From an uncultured Latescibacterota bacterium (GTDB lineage: Bacteria; Latescibacterota; UBA2968; UBA8231), in NCBI GenBank assembly GCA_958295495.1, contig OY282352.1:1178001-1242000 (forward strand): a stretch of 64,000 bases of DNA, read 5' to 3'. Below, in pieces: positions 26,564 through 34,497 of the stretch. The notes beneath the pieces were generated by a model, which saw only the letters and a program-made list of their open reading frames with translations, made no database searches and had not been told where the DNA came from. The number at the start of each line of letters is the position of its first letter. The stretch's first letter is position 1. The position numbers and the translations under genes were made by a program.

Positions 26564-26947
26564 TCCTCGACTCCTCGGCGATTATCGCCATCCTGCTCCG
26601 GGAGCAGGAGCAGGAAGCCCTGCGGTCCAAGATCGCCGCCGCGCCCAGCCTCGGTATAAGGCACACCTACTTTTCTCGAAACCGCCATTGTGCTGTCAGC
26701 TCGCCTTGAACGCAACGCTCAGGGGACTCTTGCTCGCTTCATACAGGAGACCGACACCATCGCAATTCCATTCAGTCAGGCCCACTGCTCCGCGGCCCAT
26801 CAGGCTTGGCTCAGCTACGGCAAAGGGCGTCATCCGGCGGCACTCAACTTCGGGGATTGCGCCACCTACGCTACCGCCCAACTCGCTGGCGAACCACTCC
26901 TCTGCACGGGGGACGACTTCTCGCAGACGGACCTCGAACTTGCCTGA
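26560..26947 (+). pseudogene. vapC: Frameshifted vapC toxin gene
   Basis: The frame from ATG 26560 begins as a canonical VapC (MILDSSAIIAILLREQEQ ... APSLGI) and then leaves the family frame. The expected continuation is in the next frame: GTPTFLETAIVLSARL, then YGKGRHPAALNFGDC, GDDFSQTDLELA and a stop at 26947. Removing one A at about 26659 joins the two parts into an uninterrupted protein of about 128 residues. The first ORF as it stands ends after about 48 residues, without most of the active site. Either a real inactivating insertion or a sequencing/assembly error in an A pair. Confidence 0.85.
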
Positions 26948-27177
26948 TTCAGTCGGGGTCGGCGACCTGACAGGCCGGTTAACGGACTCCTCATTCCGTC
27001 GTACTATTCACAAATATCCCTCTCTCAAGCTCGCCAGACAAAGGCCCTTGGGCATCCCCGCCAGCAGTAGTCCGTAGTTCTCTGCCAACCGATAGCCCTC
27101 CTTTGATAGGAGATATTCCTCATATCATAATTGGGAATTAGAAGTCCGAGTGCTGCTGGTTGAGCTTTTCCCCTAGG
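26948..27177. other. Intergenic debris between vapC and amidase pseudogene
   Basis: No intact gene. On the minus strand, 27122-27124 down to 27008 reads as about 38 protein-like codons (YEEYLLSKEGYRLAENYG, then LLLAGMPKGLCLASL and a stop). The only start candidate is a TTG after AAGGAGG, which would give a 26-residue peptide. I do not recognise it and treat it as a likely remnant. Confidence 0.3.
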
Positions 27178-28073
27178 TCAGAGAAGCGGGCGCTCGTGGC
27201 TCCAAGGGGCGAGCTGCTCAAAGGCGCGGGCGGCGCGCAACACGGTGCAGTCTTGGCGCCAGCCGCCGATGATCTGCAAGCCCACAGGAAGGCCATCGAC
27301 GCGACCGCAGGGCACACTCGCAGCGGGCAGGCCGGTGAGGTTCACCGGGTAGGTGAAGGCCGTCCAGCTCAGGTAGGTGGTGTCGCGGCCGGCGATCGAA
27401 CCGGGGTGATCGTCGCCAGCGGCAAAGGCGGTGACCGGCAGCGTTGGCGTCAGCAGCAGGTCGTAGCGCTCGTAGAATTCCCGCCATTGGTGGTAGTACG
27501 CGTTGCGTTCTATGTAGGCACCGGCCACATCCGTGCCGCGAAACCCGAACCCCTCTTCGACGACGGCGCGCAGACCCGGATCGAGGCGATCGGCGATTTG
27601 GTCGAACTGGTCGCCGTGCGTCCGTGCCGCCAAGAGTTGTGGGTTGGTCCGACGACGCGATTGCCCGAATCTCCCTTCCAGCCGATCTCTGGCGTATTCG
27701 TCTTGCCGAGCAGCACCATGCCGGCGTTGTGCAGGCGCTCGGCGAGGGGCGCGTCAAAGTCCGGGATCCAGTCGGCGGTCAGCAGCGATCCCCGGGTGGT
27801 GCGAATCCCCCGCGTCGCCGTCAGATCTTTCAGCGAACCGGGTATGCCGGCGAGGGGAGGCGGGTCCTCGGCACCGGCAAAGGCGGCTTCGGTAAGGCGC
27901 GCCTCGGCCAAGGCCCGCTCCGGCGTGACCGTGATGAAGGAGTTGAGCTTAGGGTTGAGCGATTCGATTCGGCGCAGCACAGCCTCGGCTACCTCCACCG
28001 GGGACAGCTCGCGACGCTCGTACAGGCGGCGCAGTTCAACGCCAGAGAGATAGCACAGATCGATGTCGTTCAT
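27178..28073 (-). pseudogene. Amidase gene with large internal deletion and frame change
   Basis: The N-terminal part (28073 down to about 27630) is amidase signature protein: LSPVEVAEAVLRRIESLNPK, LAGIPGSLKDL with the catalytic Lys, and GKTNTPEIGWKG ... GPTHNSW. Right after THNSW the family should continue with the GGSSGG loop and the serine nucleophile, but these are missing. The sequence jumps to the C-terminal third in another frame: DPGLRAVVEEGFGFRG, YDLLLTPTLPVTAFA, and GLPAASVPCGRVDGLPVGLQ. The total is about 298 codons against 450-500 in the family, so roughly 170 or more codons are lost. Both active-site serines are gone. The gene it most resembles is a long amidase, not a recent copy of the intact one at 2875. 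Confidence 0.88.
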
Positions 28074-28077
28074 ACTT

Positions 28078-29070
28078 CTATGGATCCGGAAGCACCACTT
28101 CTCTGCCGAGGCGGGACGACTCCATGCACGCCGTCAGTACCGCCACCAGATGGCGGGCGTATTCGGCCGTCACCGGTGGCTCCGTTCCCGCGTCAATCGC
28201 CTCGATGAACGCGCCTAGCTGCCGCGTCGTGGTATCGTGGTTTTCGGCTACCTCGACCTGTTCCCAGTCCCCGTCCCGGCCGACGAAGAGATCGTTCCTT
28301 CCCGATTCGATCCCCTTGCGCAGTTGGATCATGCCGTCCGTGCAGACAAACTCCGTGCTGAAACGCTTCCCCCCTGTCCTCCACCACACGTGAATCAGGG
28401 TCGAGTACACGCCGTTGTCGAACTGCAAAAGCGCCATGGCCACGTCGTCCGCTGAGAATTTGAAGAAACGGCTGTCGATCAAGGCTTTGACGGCGACGAC
28501 GCGACTGCCCGTCCACCAGCAGGAGCGATCGATCAGGTGGATGCCGTTCTGATACCACAAGCCCCCGTGCGTTGCCTTGTCGAGGTACCAAGCCGGCCTG
28601 TTGGGGTTGAAAGGTCGGTAGGCCTCGTCGCAGAGACAGACTAGGTCGCCCACGGCCTGCTCGCGCAGCAACTTCTTCACGGCTCGGTTCAGCGGCGAGA
28701 AGCGGTGCATCTGGCCGACGGAGAGCTGTTTACCGGCCCGCTGAGCGGCCGCGATCATGGCGTCGCACTGCTCCACATTGACGGCCATCGGTTTTTCCAC
28801 TAGCACGTGTTTACCGGCCTCCAAGGCGGCTACGGTCACTTCGCAATGCAGGCCGTGGGGCAGGCAGACGATGGTGAGGTCAACCCGCTCGTCCGCGAGC
28901 AGATCCTCATAGGAGGAGTAGCCTTGGCAGCCGTACTCTGCACAGACGCCGGCTAGGCGTTCCGCGGCGGTGTCAGCAACCGCCCACAAGTGCGCAGACT
29001 CAAGGGCCGCCACCGCCTGCAGATGCCCCCTCGCGACGCTGCCAGCACCGATGATTCCGACTCCGTGCAT
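28078..29070 (-). CDS. Gfo/Idh/MocA family oxidoreductase
   Basis: 330 aa from the ATG at 29068-29070, which follows GGAGG; the longer start at 29112 lacks one. The Rossmann motif GIIGAGSVARGH at 4-15 binds NAD(P). VLVEKPMAVN (around residue 95) contains the conserved EKP lysine. The C-terminal alpha/beta domain has GGLWYQNGIHLIDRSCWW, with the HxxD-type catalytic pair. The family oxidises or reduces sugars and sugar derivatives. It shares a strand with the SMP-30 lactonase immediately upstream (99-nt gap), a common pair: the dehydrogenase makes a lactone and the lactonase opens it. Confidence 0.92.
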   Translation of the reverse strand: MHGVGIIGAGSVARGHLQAVAALESAHLWAVADTAAERLAGVCAEYGCQGYSSYEDLLADERVDLTIVCLPHGLHCEVTVAALEAGKHVLVEKPMAVNVEQCDAMIAAAQRAGKQLSVGQMHRFSPLNRAVKKLLREQAVGDLVCLCDEAYRPFNPNRPAWYLDKATHGGLWYQNGIHLIDRSCWWTGSRVVAVKALIDSRFFKFSADDVAMALLQFDNGVYSTLIHVWWRTGGKRFSTEFVCTDGMIQLRKGIESGRNDLFVGRDGDWEQVEVAENHDTTTRQLGAFIEAIDAGTEPPVTAEYARHLVAVLTACMESSRLGREVVLPDP

Positions 29071-29169
29071 CTCATCCTCCATTTGAAAGGATAGGAAGTA
29101 TAAACTGGTCAACTCCGCTGGACGGGCTTCTTGCCCGGACTAGGAGATGGCGGGTTCGAGGGGGACCCC

Positions 29170-30111
29170 CTACGGTTTCTGAGCACCGTTTGTCTCGACG
29201 TACACCGAAAACAGCGACTGCGAACAGGTGATAAACAGCCTGTTCTTTTTCGCGCCGCCGAAGCAGAGGTTGGCGCAGGGTGCCGGCAGGTGGATCTTGC
29301 CGATCAAGGTGCCGTCGGGGGCAAAGCAATGCACGCCATCGTAGCCCTCGCCCCCCCAGCAGGCCCCCGACCATAGGTTGCCATCCACATCAGTGCGAAT
29401 CCCGTCCGACGAGCTAGGCTCCATGTCGGCGAAGACGCGCCCGTTTGTGATGCGGTCGCCGTTGACGTCAAAAACGCGGATGTGGGTGGGGTGTTCGGGG
29501 CCGTCGGAGCGCCCGGTATCGACGATGTAGAGTAGCGACTCGTCCGGGCTGAAGCAGAGGCCGTTTGGCCGCTGGAAGTCTCCTGCCACCACCGTTGCTT
29601 CCCTAGTGTTTGGGTCGAGACGGTACACGTTGGCCTCATTCTCGAACGCAGCCCGATGCCCCTCGTAGTCCAGCAGAATGCCGTACCCAGGGTCTGTGAA
29701 CCAGATCGATCCATCCGATTTCACCACAATGTCGTTGGGGGCATTCAAGGGCTTGCCCTCGAACTGGTCCATTAACACGGTGATCGAACCGTCGTATTCC
29801 GTTCGGGTGACTCGGCGCGCGTCGTGTTCGCACGACAACAATCGTCCTTGGCGGTCGCGCGTATTGCCGTTGGCGTTGTTGGATGGCTTGCGGAAGACGG
29901 AGACGGCTCCGGTCTCTTCTTCCCACTTGAGAATGCGATTGTTGGGGATGTCGCTGAACAGTAGATAGCGGCCGTCGCCAAACCACACCGGGCCTTCGAG
30001 CCAGCGGCCGCCGGTCCAGAGCATTTCAAGGGCGGCATTGGCCAGCTTGTACTTGGCGAAGCGCTCGTCGAGTACCTCAATGCGGCGGTCTGGATACCTC
30101 ACAAGTTCCAT
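29170..30111 (-). CDS. SMP-30/gluconolactonase/LRE family lactonase
   Basis: 313 aa, ATG at 30109-30111 preceded by AGGAAG. It is a six-bladed beta-propeller. Metal-site motifs are visible: WLEGPVWFGDG with the first Glu, LNAPNDIVVKSDGSIWFTDP with Asn, FQRPNGLCFSPDE, and SSDGIRTDVDGNLW with the conserved Asp. Family members hydrolyse sugar lactones such as gluconolactone. It sits upstream of the Gfo/Idh/MocA gene on the same strand. Cytoplasmic, as no signal peptide is seen. Confidence 0.92.
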   Translation of the reverse strand: MELVRYPDRRIEVLDERFAKYKLANAALEMLWTGGRWLEGPVWFGDGRYLLFSDIPNNRILKWEEETGAVSVFRKPSNNANGNTRDRQGRLLSCEHDARRVTRTEYDGSITVLMDQFEGKPLNAPNDIVVKSDGSIWFTDPGYGILLDYEGHRAAFENEANVYRLDPNTREATVVAGDFQRPNGLCFSPDESLLYIVDTGRSDGPEHPTHIRVFDVNGDRITNGRVFADMEPSSSDGIRTDVDGNLWSGACWGGEGYDGVHCFAPDGTLIGKIHLPAPCANLCFGGAKKNRLFITCSQSLFSVYVETNGAQKP

Positions 30112-30345
30112 ATCATCTTCCTATTCAAATTAACTGACTGCGGCGAATTGCTGCTGAAAGTTCTGGTTTTGTCCAGCCTCAAGCAAGGTTTTGAGCAAAA
30201 GCGCCGAGTCGCTTGACTTCTGCACATAATGAATACTACTTTTTTGTGCAGGTATTTTACGTGCCACAACGGCGGGGCGGCTCGGTTGGCAGGTCGCGCT
30301 CACTATGAAAGCGCGGGCTGAACCAGTATCTGCAAGGAGACCTCT
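30112..30345. other. Divergent intergenic region with TGCACA/TGTGCA inverted repeat
   Basis: Separates the minus-strand lactonase from a plus-strand small ORF. TGCACA (30221-30226) and TGTGCA (30245-30250) are inverted relative to each other with 18 nt between them, a spacing that could hold a dimeric repressor. A TTGACT at 30213-30218 may be a -35 box, but no good -10 was found at proper spacing. Confidence 0.3.
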
Positions 30346-30471
30346 ATGGATTCTGTTTTCTTCCTACTCAATCGCCTGTACCGTAGCCGACGCTCGGCTT
30401 GGCGTCCCCTCTTTTGGCTCCCAGCCGGCATCGGCCGGCTCGTCCTGCTGGTGGCTCTAGTGTCGCTGTAA
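30346..30471 (+). CDS. 41-residue single-span membrane peptide
   Basis: ATG 30346 with AAGGAG upstream opens a 41-codon frame ending at TAA 30469-30471. The peptide has a charged N-terminal part (NRLYRSRRSAWRP) and a hydrophobic C-terminal span (GRLVLLVALVSL). Its stop overlaps the ribosome-binding site of the ankyrin gene (taaGGAG), so the two are tightly coupled. I do not recognise a family. Good initiation signals at both ends of the coupling support it being translated. Confidence 0.5.
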   Translation: MDSVFFLLNRLYRSRRSAWRPLFWLPAGIGRLVLLVALVSL

Positions 30472-30481
30472 GGAGATCGCT

Positions 30482-31681
30482 ATGACTGCTCAGGCCATGC
30501 CCCGTGAGACTTTGTCGAACATGGCCGATATGAGCGACGAGAAGTTGGCAGACTTCTTCTTCGCAAAGGCCTTTACAGATGATGAACCAGAGGGCGAGCC
30601 GCCCACGATCCCCAAAGAGAGACGGCAGCTAACTCCCACCGAGCTCGAGTTCATTCGGGCCGCAGCCTCGCCAGCGGAGCGCCAGCGAAAAGGTGGACGT
30701 ACTATGGTTGACAGGTGGGCCGGGATTTGCAACATCGACCGCATGGTCGAATTGGTGCGACGGGAACCTGCCTTACTGCAATCGGTGGGACCGCTACTCA
30801 TCCGCGCCGCGGTTGCCATGCGCGGGTGCGCCCCGTCAACCAAGTTCCTGCTGGACCACGGCGTACCAATGCTCGTCTCCGAGACGGGCTACAACTGCTT
30901 ACATGAGGCCGCTTGGACGGGGACGTGCATCGAGAATCTCCGCCATGTCTTCGAGTCCGGTGCCGCCGACGCTACTGGTGTCTCGATCCGCAAACCCCAC
31001 GCGGGGTGGCCGGACAATATCTCGCTTCTGTATTGGGCCGCAGCATCCCGCGATGGCGCAGCCCTGACAAAGCTTTTGTTGCAATTTGGTGCCGACCCGG
31101 AAGTAAAATTCAAGGGAAATGGCGAGCGCGGAAATACCGCCCTACAGGAGGCGGTTGCCCCCGGCGGCTCCGAATGGATTCGCGGGAAGCGCCAGACGGC
31201 ACGCGTACTGATTGAGTGGGGGGCGCACTATGACGTGCTCTCCGCCGGCGCCTTGGACGACCTCGATCGCGTGCGAGAATGTGCAGCAGACTTAGACCTA
31301 GCCTCGTTTGTGGGAGAAGCGAATATGACGCCCCTGCATTGGGCGGCCCGAGCCGGGTCGCTCACCTGTGCGGAATGGCTACTCAACCACGGCGCCGACG
31401 TCAACGCTGTGACGGCAAGCAAACGCACACCCCTCCACCTAGCTGCGGAAAGAGGAGAGGTTGGTTCTCTCTGGTTGCTGAGCGACTACGGTGCCGACTT
31501 AAATGCCCAAGACACCAAGGACCGGACCCCGTTGCATCGCGCAACCTATGAAGGTCAAGTGGACTCGGCAGAAGCACTCATCGTACTTGGTGCCAGCACT
31601 CGCATCCGAGGGAAATCGGGCAAGAATCCACTAGAGGTGGCGCGCCTCGGTTGCAAGTTACCTGCGGTCGTAGAAGATTGA
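30482..31681 (+). CDS. Ankyrin-repeat protein
   Basis: 399 aa, ATG 30482 with AAGGAG upstream. The N-terminal about 130 residues are not recognised and are acidic. From about residue 120 there are degenerate ankyrin repeats (FLLDHGVPMLVSETGYNCLH). Clear repeats follow at about 275-385: TPLHWAARAGSLTCAEWLLN, TPLHLAAERGEVGSLWLLSD and TPLHRATYEGQVDSAEALIV. Ankyrin arrays mediate protein-protein contacts. No signal peptide, so probably cytoplasmic. It forms a likely two-gene unit with the small membrane peptide. It converges with the NHL protein gene (54-nt gap). Confidence 0.85.
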   Translation: MTAQAMPRETLSNMADMSDEKLADFFFAKAFTDDEPEGEPPTIPKERRQLTPTELEFIRAAASPAERQRKGGRTMVDRWAGICNIDRMVELVRREPALLQSVGPLLIRAAVAMRGCAPSTKFLLDHGVPMLVSETGYNCLHEAAWTGTCIENLRHVFESGAADATGVSIRKPHAGWPDNISLLYWAAASRDGAALTKLLLQFGADPEVKFKGNGERGNTALQEAVAPGGSEWIRGKRQTARVLIEWGAHYDVLSAGALDDLDRVRECAADLDLASFVGEANMTPLHWAARAGSLTCAEWLLNHGADVNAVTASKRTPLHLAAERGEVGSLWLLSDYGADLNAQDTKDRTPLHRATYEGQVDSAEALIVLGASTRIRGKSGKNPLEVARLGCKLPAVVED

Positions 31682-31735
31682 ACTAGAGACTTGTTCCCCC
31701 TACTCGGGTAGATGACCGAGTCGATGCGGCAGCCT

Positions 31736-32584
31736 CTAAACGCGGCGGAACTTCTGCACCCTATCGTGCAGAGTGGCTACTTCACCGATGTACAGGGAGC
31801 CTTCCTCATCCACCCAAATGCTGTGCGGGGAGTCGGCGAATTGACCCGGGGCCGAGCCGTCTTCGCCCCAGCGCGCCAGCAGGTGCCCTTCTAGGTTGAA
31901 GATGCTGACGCGCGATGGGGCCTCGACTATGTACACTGTATTGTCCGAGGTGATGAAGAGATCCATGGGCGTTACCAAGTCGGTCCATTCGTCCAAGTAG
32001 CGGCCCTCGGAGTCAAAACGCTGGATGCGGTTGTTTTCGCGGTCAACGGCCCAGACGCGCTCGTCGCGGTCAACCCACAGGCTGTGGGGCAGGGCGAATT
32101 GACCCGGGCCAGTGCCCCCAGATCCCCACGAATGGAGCAATTCTCCCGCAGCCGCAAAGCGGTGGATGCGGAATTGGCCGTACCCGTCGGCCACGTACAA
32201 ATCCCCGGAAGGGCCGCGCATGGCTTTGGTGGGCTGGTTAAAGGGCTGGTCAGGCGCGCCCGGTACGCCCGGTGTGCCCCACGTGTGGACCAGTTCTCCC
32301 TGCGGATTGAAGCAGCGGATGGTGTGGTTGTCGGTGTCGGCCGCGTACACTTGGTCCTCGCCATCAACCCACAGGAGGTGGGGGTTCCCTAGCAGGTCGG
32401 CACCCCAAGTGCCGAGATAGACTCCGTCGCGGTCGTAAACCAGCAGGGCAGGGGGGTGCCGGCGGGCCACAAAGACCCGGCCCCGGGCATCGGCGGCCAC
32501 CCCGGGCACGACGCCGCCCATGGGGCGGCCTTGGGGGCCTAGGCCCCAGTGTTCGACGACTTCGTAATTATAGGTAGCGCTCAT
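31736..32584 (-). CDS. NHL-repeat beta-propeller protein
   Basis: 282 aa from the ATG at 32582-32584 (GAGGG just upstream). Repeated NHL units can be read: VFVARRHPPALLVYDRDGVY, QVYAADTDNHTIRCFNPQGE, LYVADGYGQFRIHRF, VWAVDRENNRIQRFDSEGRY and SLYIGEVATLHDRVQKF. This gives about six blades. Similar proteins include peptidyl-alpha-hydroxyglycine alpha-amidating lyase-like propellers, which are abundant in these lineages. There is no signal peptide. It lies between the ankyrin gene (convergent) and the BCCT transporter (same strand, 51 nt). Function unknown. Confidence 0.85.
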   Translation of the reverse strand: MSATYNYEVVEHWGLGPQGRPMGGVVPGVAADARGRVFVARRHPPALLVYDRDGVYLGTWGADLLGNPHLLWVDGEDQVYAADTDNHTIRCFNPQGELVHTWGTPGVPGAPDQPFNQPTKAMRGPSGDLYVADGYGQFRIHRFAAAGELLHSWGSGGTGPGQFALPHSLWVDRDERVWAVDRENNRIQRFDSEGRYLDEWTDLVTPMDLFITSDNTVYIVEAPSRVSIFNLEGHLLARWGEDGSAPGQFADSPHSIWVDEEGSLYIGEVATLHDRVQKFRRV

Positions 32585-32635
32585 GCATCCCTCGCGGTTA
32601 GGGGGCAAATATCAATTCAGTACGGGATCGACGGC

Positions 32636-34192
32636 TCAGGGCGATGTACGCGTTTCGCTGCGGAGCCCTATCCAGACGCAGACGGCCATTCCCAACAGGA
32701 CAATGGAGAACGGGAAGCCAGTTGCGATCGAGGCTGCTTGCAGCGAATTCAGCCCTCCACCAAGCAGGAGTGCTATAGCCACTAGCCCCTCAATAGTACA
32801 CCAGAAGACCCGCTGCGCTACTGGAGCGTCGACGTTGCCGCCGGCTGCAATGGTGTCAAGAATCAACGATCCAGAATCTGACGAGGTAACGAAAAATACA
32901 ATGGTCAGCAGTAGTGCCACCGATGAAAATAGTTGCGTCAGCGGGAGTTTATCAAACATTTTGAACAATGCGATTTCCATTTTCCCCGCCGCAACATTCT
33001 CCGTTACACCGGTATAGCCCTCAACGATGTGCTGGTGGAAGGCAGTGCCGCTAAAGGTCCCAAACCACAGTAGGCATAACACCATCGGCGGGATGAGCAC
33101 GAAAATTATGAATTCGCGCACTGTGCGGCCCTTGGAAATGCGGGCGATGAACGTGCCGACGAAGGGGCCCCAAGCAAACCACCATGCCCAGTAGAATGTC
33201 GTCCAATCGTGCAGGAAACCCACATCCTCGCGCCCTACCCAGTTGCTGAGTGGCATAATTTCGGTGAAATAGCTACCGAGCGCAGCGAACATACTGCGGA
33301 AAATGTAGAGCGTCGGGCCGAGTACAATAACCGCCAACAGCAACAACAACGCGAGAATGATGTTGAACTGGCTAAGCAGCTTGATCCCGACATTAATACC
33401 TGCCAGCACCGATGTCAGCGCGATGGACGTAATCACCACAATCAGCACCACCATGGTAGTGTTAGTCGCAGGAACATCGAACAGATAATTCAAACCGGAG
33501 GTTATCTGTTGAACCCCCAAGCCGAGCGAGGTCGCAAGCCCGAACAGACCTGCGAAGATGGCGAACGTATCAATGATATGGCCCGGCCAGCCCCAGATGC
33601 GGTCGCCGAACAAGGGATAGAACGCCGAGCGAATGGTGAGGGGCAATCCCCGGTTGTAGGAGAAGTACCCGAGGGCAAGTCCAACGACGCAGTAAATGCC
33701 CCAACCGTGTAGCCCCCAGTGAAAAACGGTTGCCGCTATGCCGACGGCAGCGGCCTCTTCTGTTGCGGCGGGAAGGCCGAGCGGCGGGCTCTGAAAGTGG
33801 TAGATCGGCTCCGCCACCCCGTAAAACAGCAGACCGATGCCCACGCCGGCTGCAAAGAGCATGGCAAACCAAGATGCGTTGGAGTACTCGGGTTTTGCAT
33901 CGGCCTTCCCGAGGCGCACCTTGCCGAGGGGCGAGAATGCCACATACAGGCAAAAGAGCAAGGTGAGGTTGGCAGCAATCATGAAAAACCAATCGAGGTT
34001 TGTCGAGAGCCACTCGCGGGTATTTTTGAAAACTTCCGTCGCGGCTTCTTGGAAGACGAGTGCCCCCGTGATAAAAACGACGATGGTGATGCTGGAGATC
34101 ACGAACACGGGAGTCAGGTAGATATCTAAACCGAATAGCTTCCGGTACTCCGCGTCATCCGGCAATTGGGGTTGTTTTCCTTGTTTACGCAT
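32636..34192 (-). CDS. BCCT family transporter (betaine/choline/carnitine type)
   Basis: 518 aa from the ATG at 34190-34192; a GTG at 34234 would add 14 residues. Twelve hydrophobic segments are visible. Signatures are GVGIGLLFYGVAEP in segment three and FYWAWWFAWGPFVGTFIARI followed by SKGRTVREF, the diagnostic BCCT tryptophan box. The family imports quaternary ammonium compounds such as glycine betaine, choline or related sulfonio compounds. A 12-bp palindrome lies 121 bp upstream of the start. The gene may serve osmoprotection or nutrient uptake. Confidence 0.94.
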   Translation of the reverse strand: MRKQGKQPQLPDDAEYRKLFGLDIYLTPVFVISSITIVVFITGALVFQEAATEVFKNTREWLSTNLDWFFMIAANLTLLFCLYVAFSPLGKVRLGKADAKPEYSNASWFAMLFAAGVGIGLLFYGVAEPIYHFQSPPLGLPAATEEAAAVGIAATVFHWGLHGWGIYCVVGLALGYFSYNRGLPLTIRSAFYPLFGDRIWGWPGHIIDTFAIFAGLFGLATSLGLGVQQITSGLNYLFDVPATNTTMVVLIVVITSIALTSVLAGINVGIKLLSQFNIILALLLLLAVIVLGPTLYIFRSMFAALGSYFTEIMPLSNWVGREDVGFLHDWTTFYWAWWFAWGPFVGTFIARISKGRTVREFIIFVLIPPMVLCLLWFGTFSGTAFHQHIVEGYTGVTENVAAGKMEIALFKMFDKLPLTQLFSSVALLLTIVFFVTSSDSGSLILDTIAAGGNVDAPVAQRVFWCTIEGLVAIALLLGGGLNSLQAASIATGFPFSIVLLGMAVCVWIGLRSETRTSP

Positions 34193-34497
34193 GTTCAAAA
34201 GGTCCGATGTGATTGATGACCACAGCGACAGCACTGGTCGCTTCCGATGGTATCATAGTGATTTGGTGCTGAACAAACTGATCGTCCTGATTGGATCGGG
34301 AATTTCTGCAACGAGTTATAACTCTTGTTAAGAAGCTGTCTGAAAACCGTCTGATGTAGCCCGTCTTTGAATCGGCGTATTCATCGGGTCCTATTCAGGT
34401 TTCACCACAAACTCTGAACAGAAATACACTACCAATAGACCCAGACCAAAGGAGCGGGGTGCCCTACTTATTGACCCCGTGCAGCCCTTCATTGGGG
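34193..34497. other. Intergenic region upstream of BCCT gene with a 12-bp palindrome
   Basis: No gene seen. GAGTTATAACTC at 34313-34324 is a perfect palindrome that could be a regulator site for the transporter. Otherwise AT-rich, with no T-tract terminator recognised for the VCBS gene that ends at 34498. Confidence 0.35.

Noticed and set aside
27160..28053. 297-codon plus-strand frame over the amidase pseudogene
   Set aside because: Antisense of recognisable amidase sequence in two frames; low-complexity composition and no motif.
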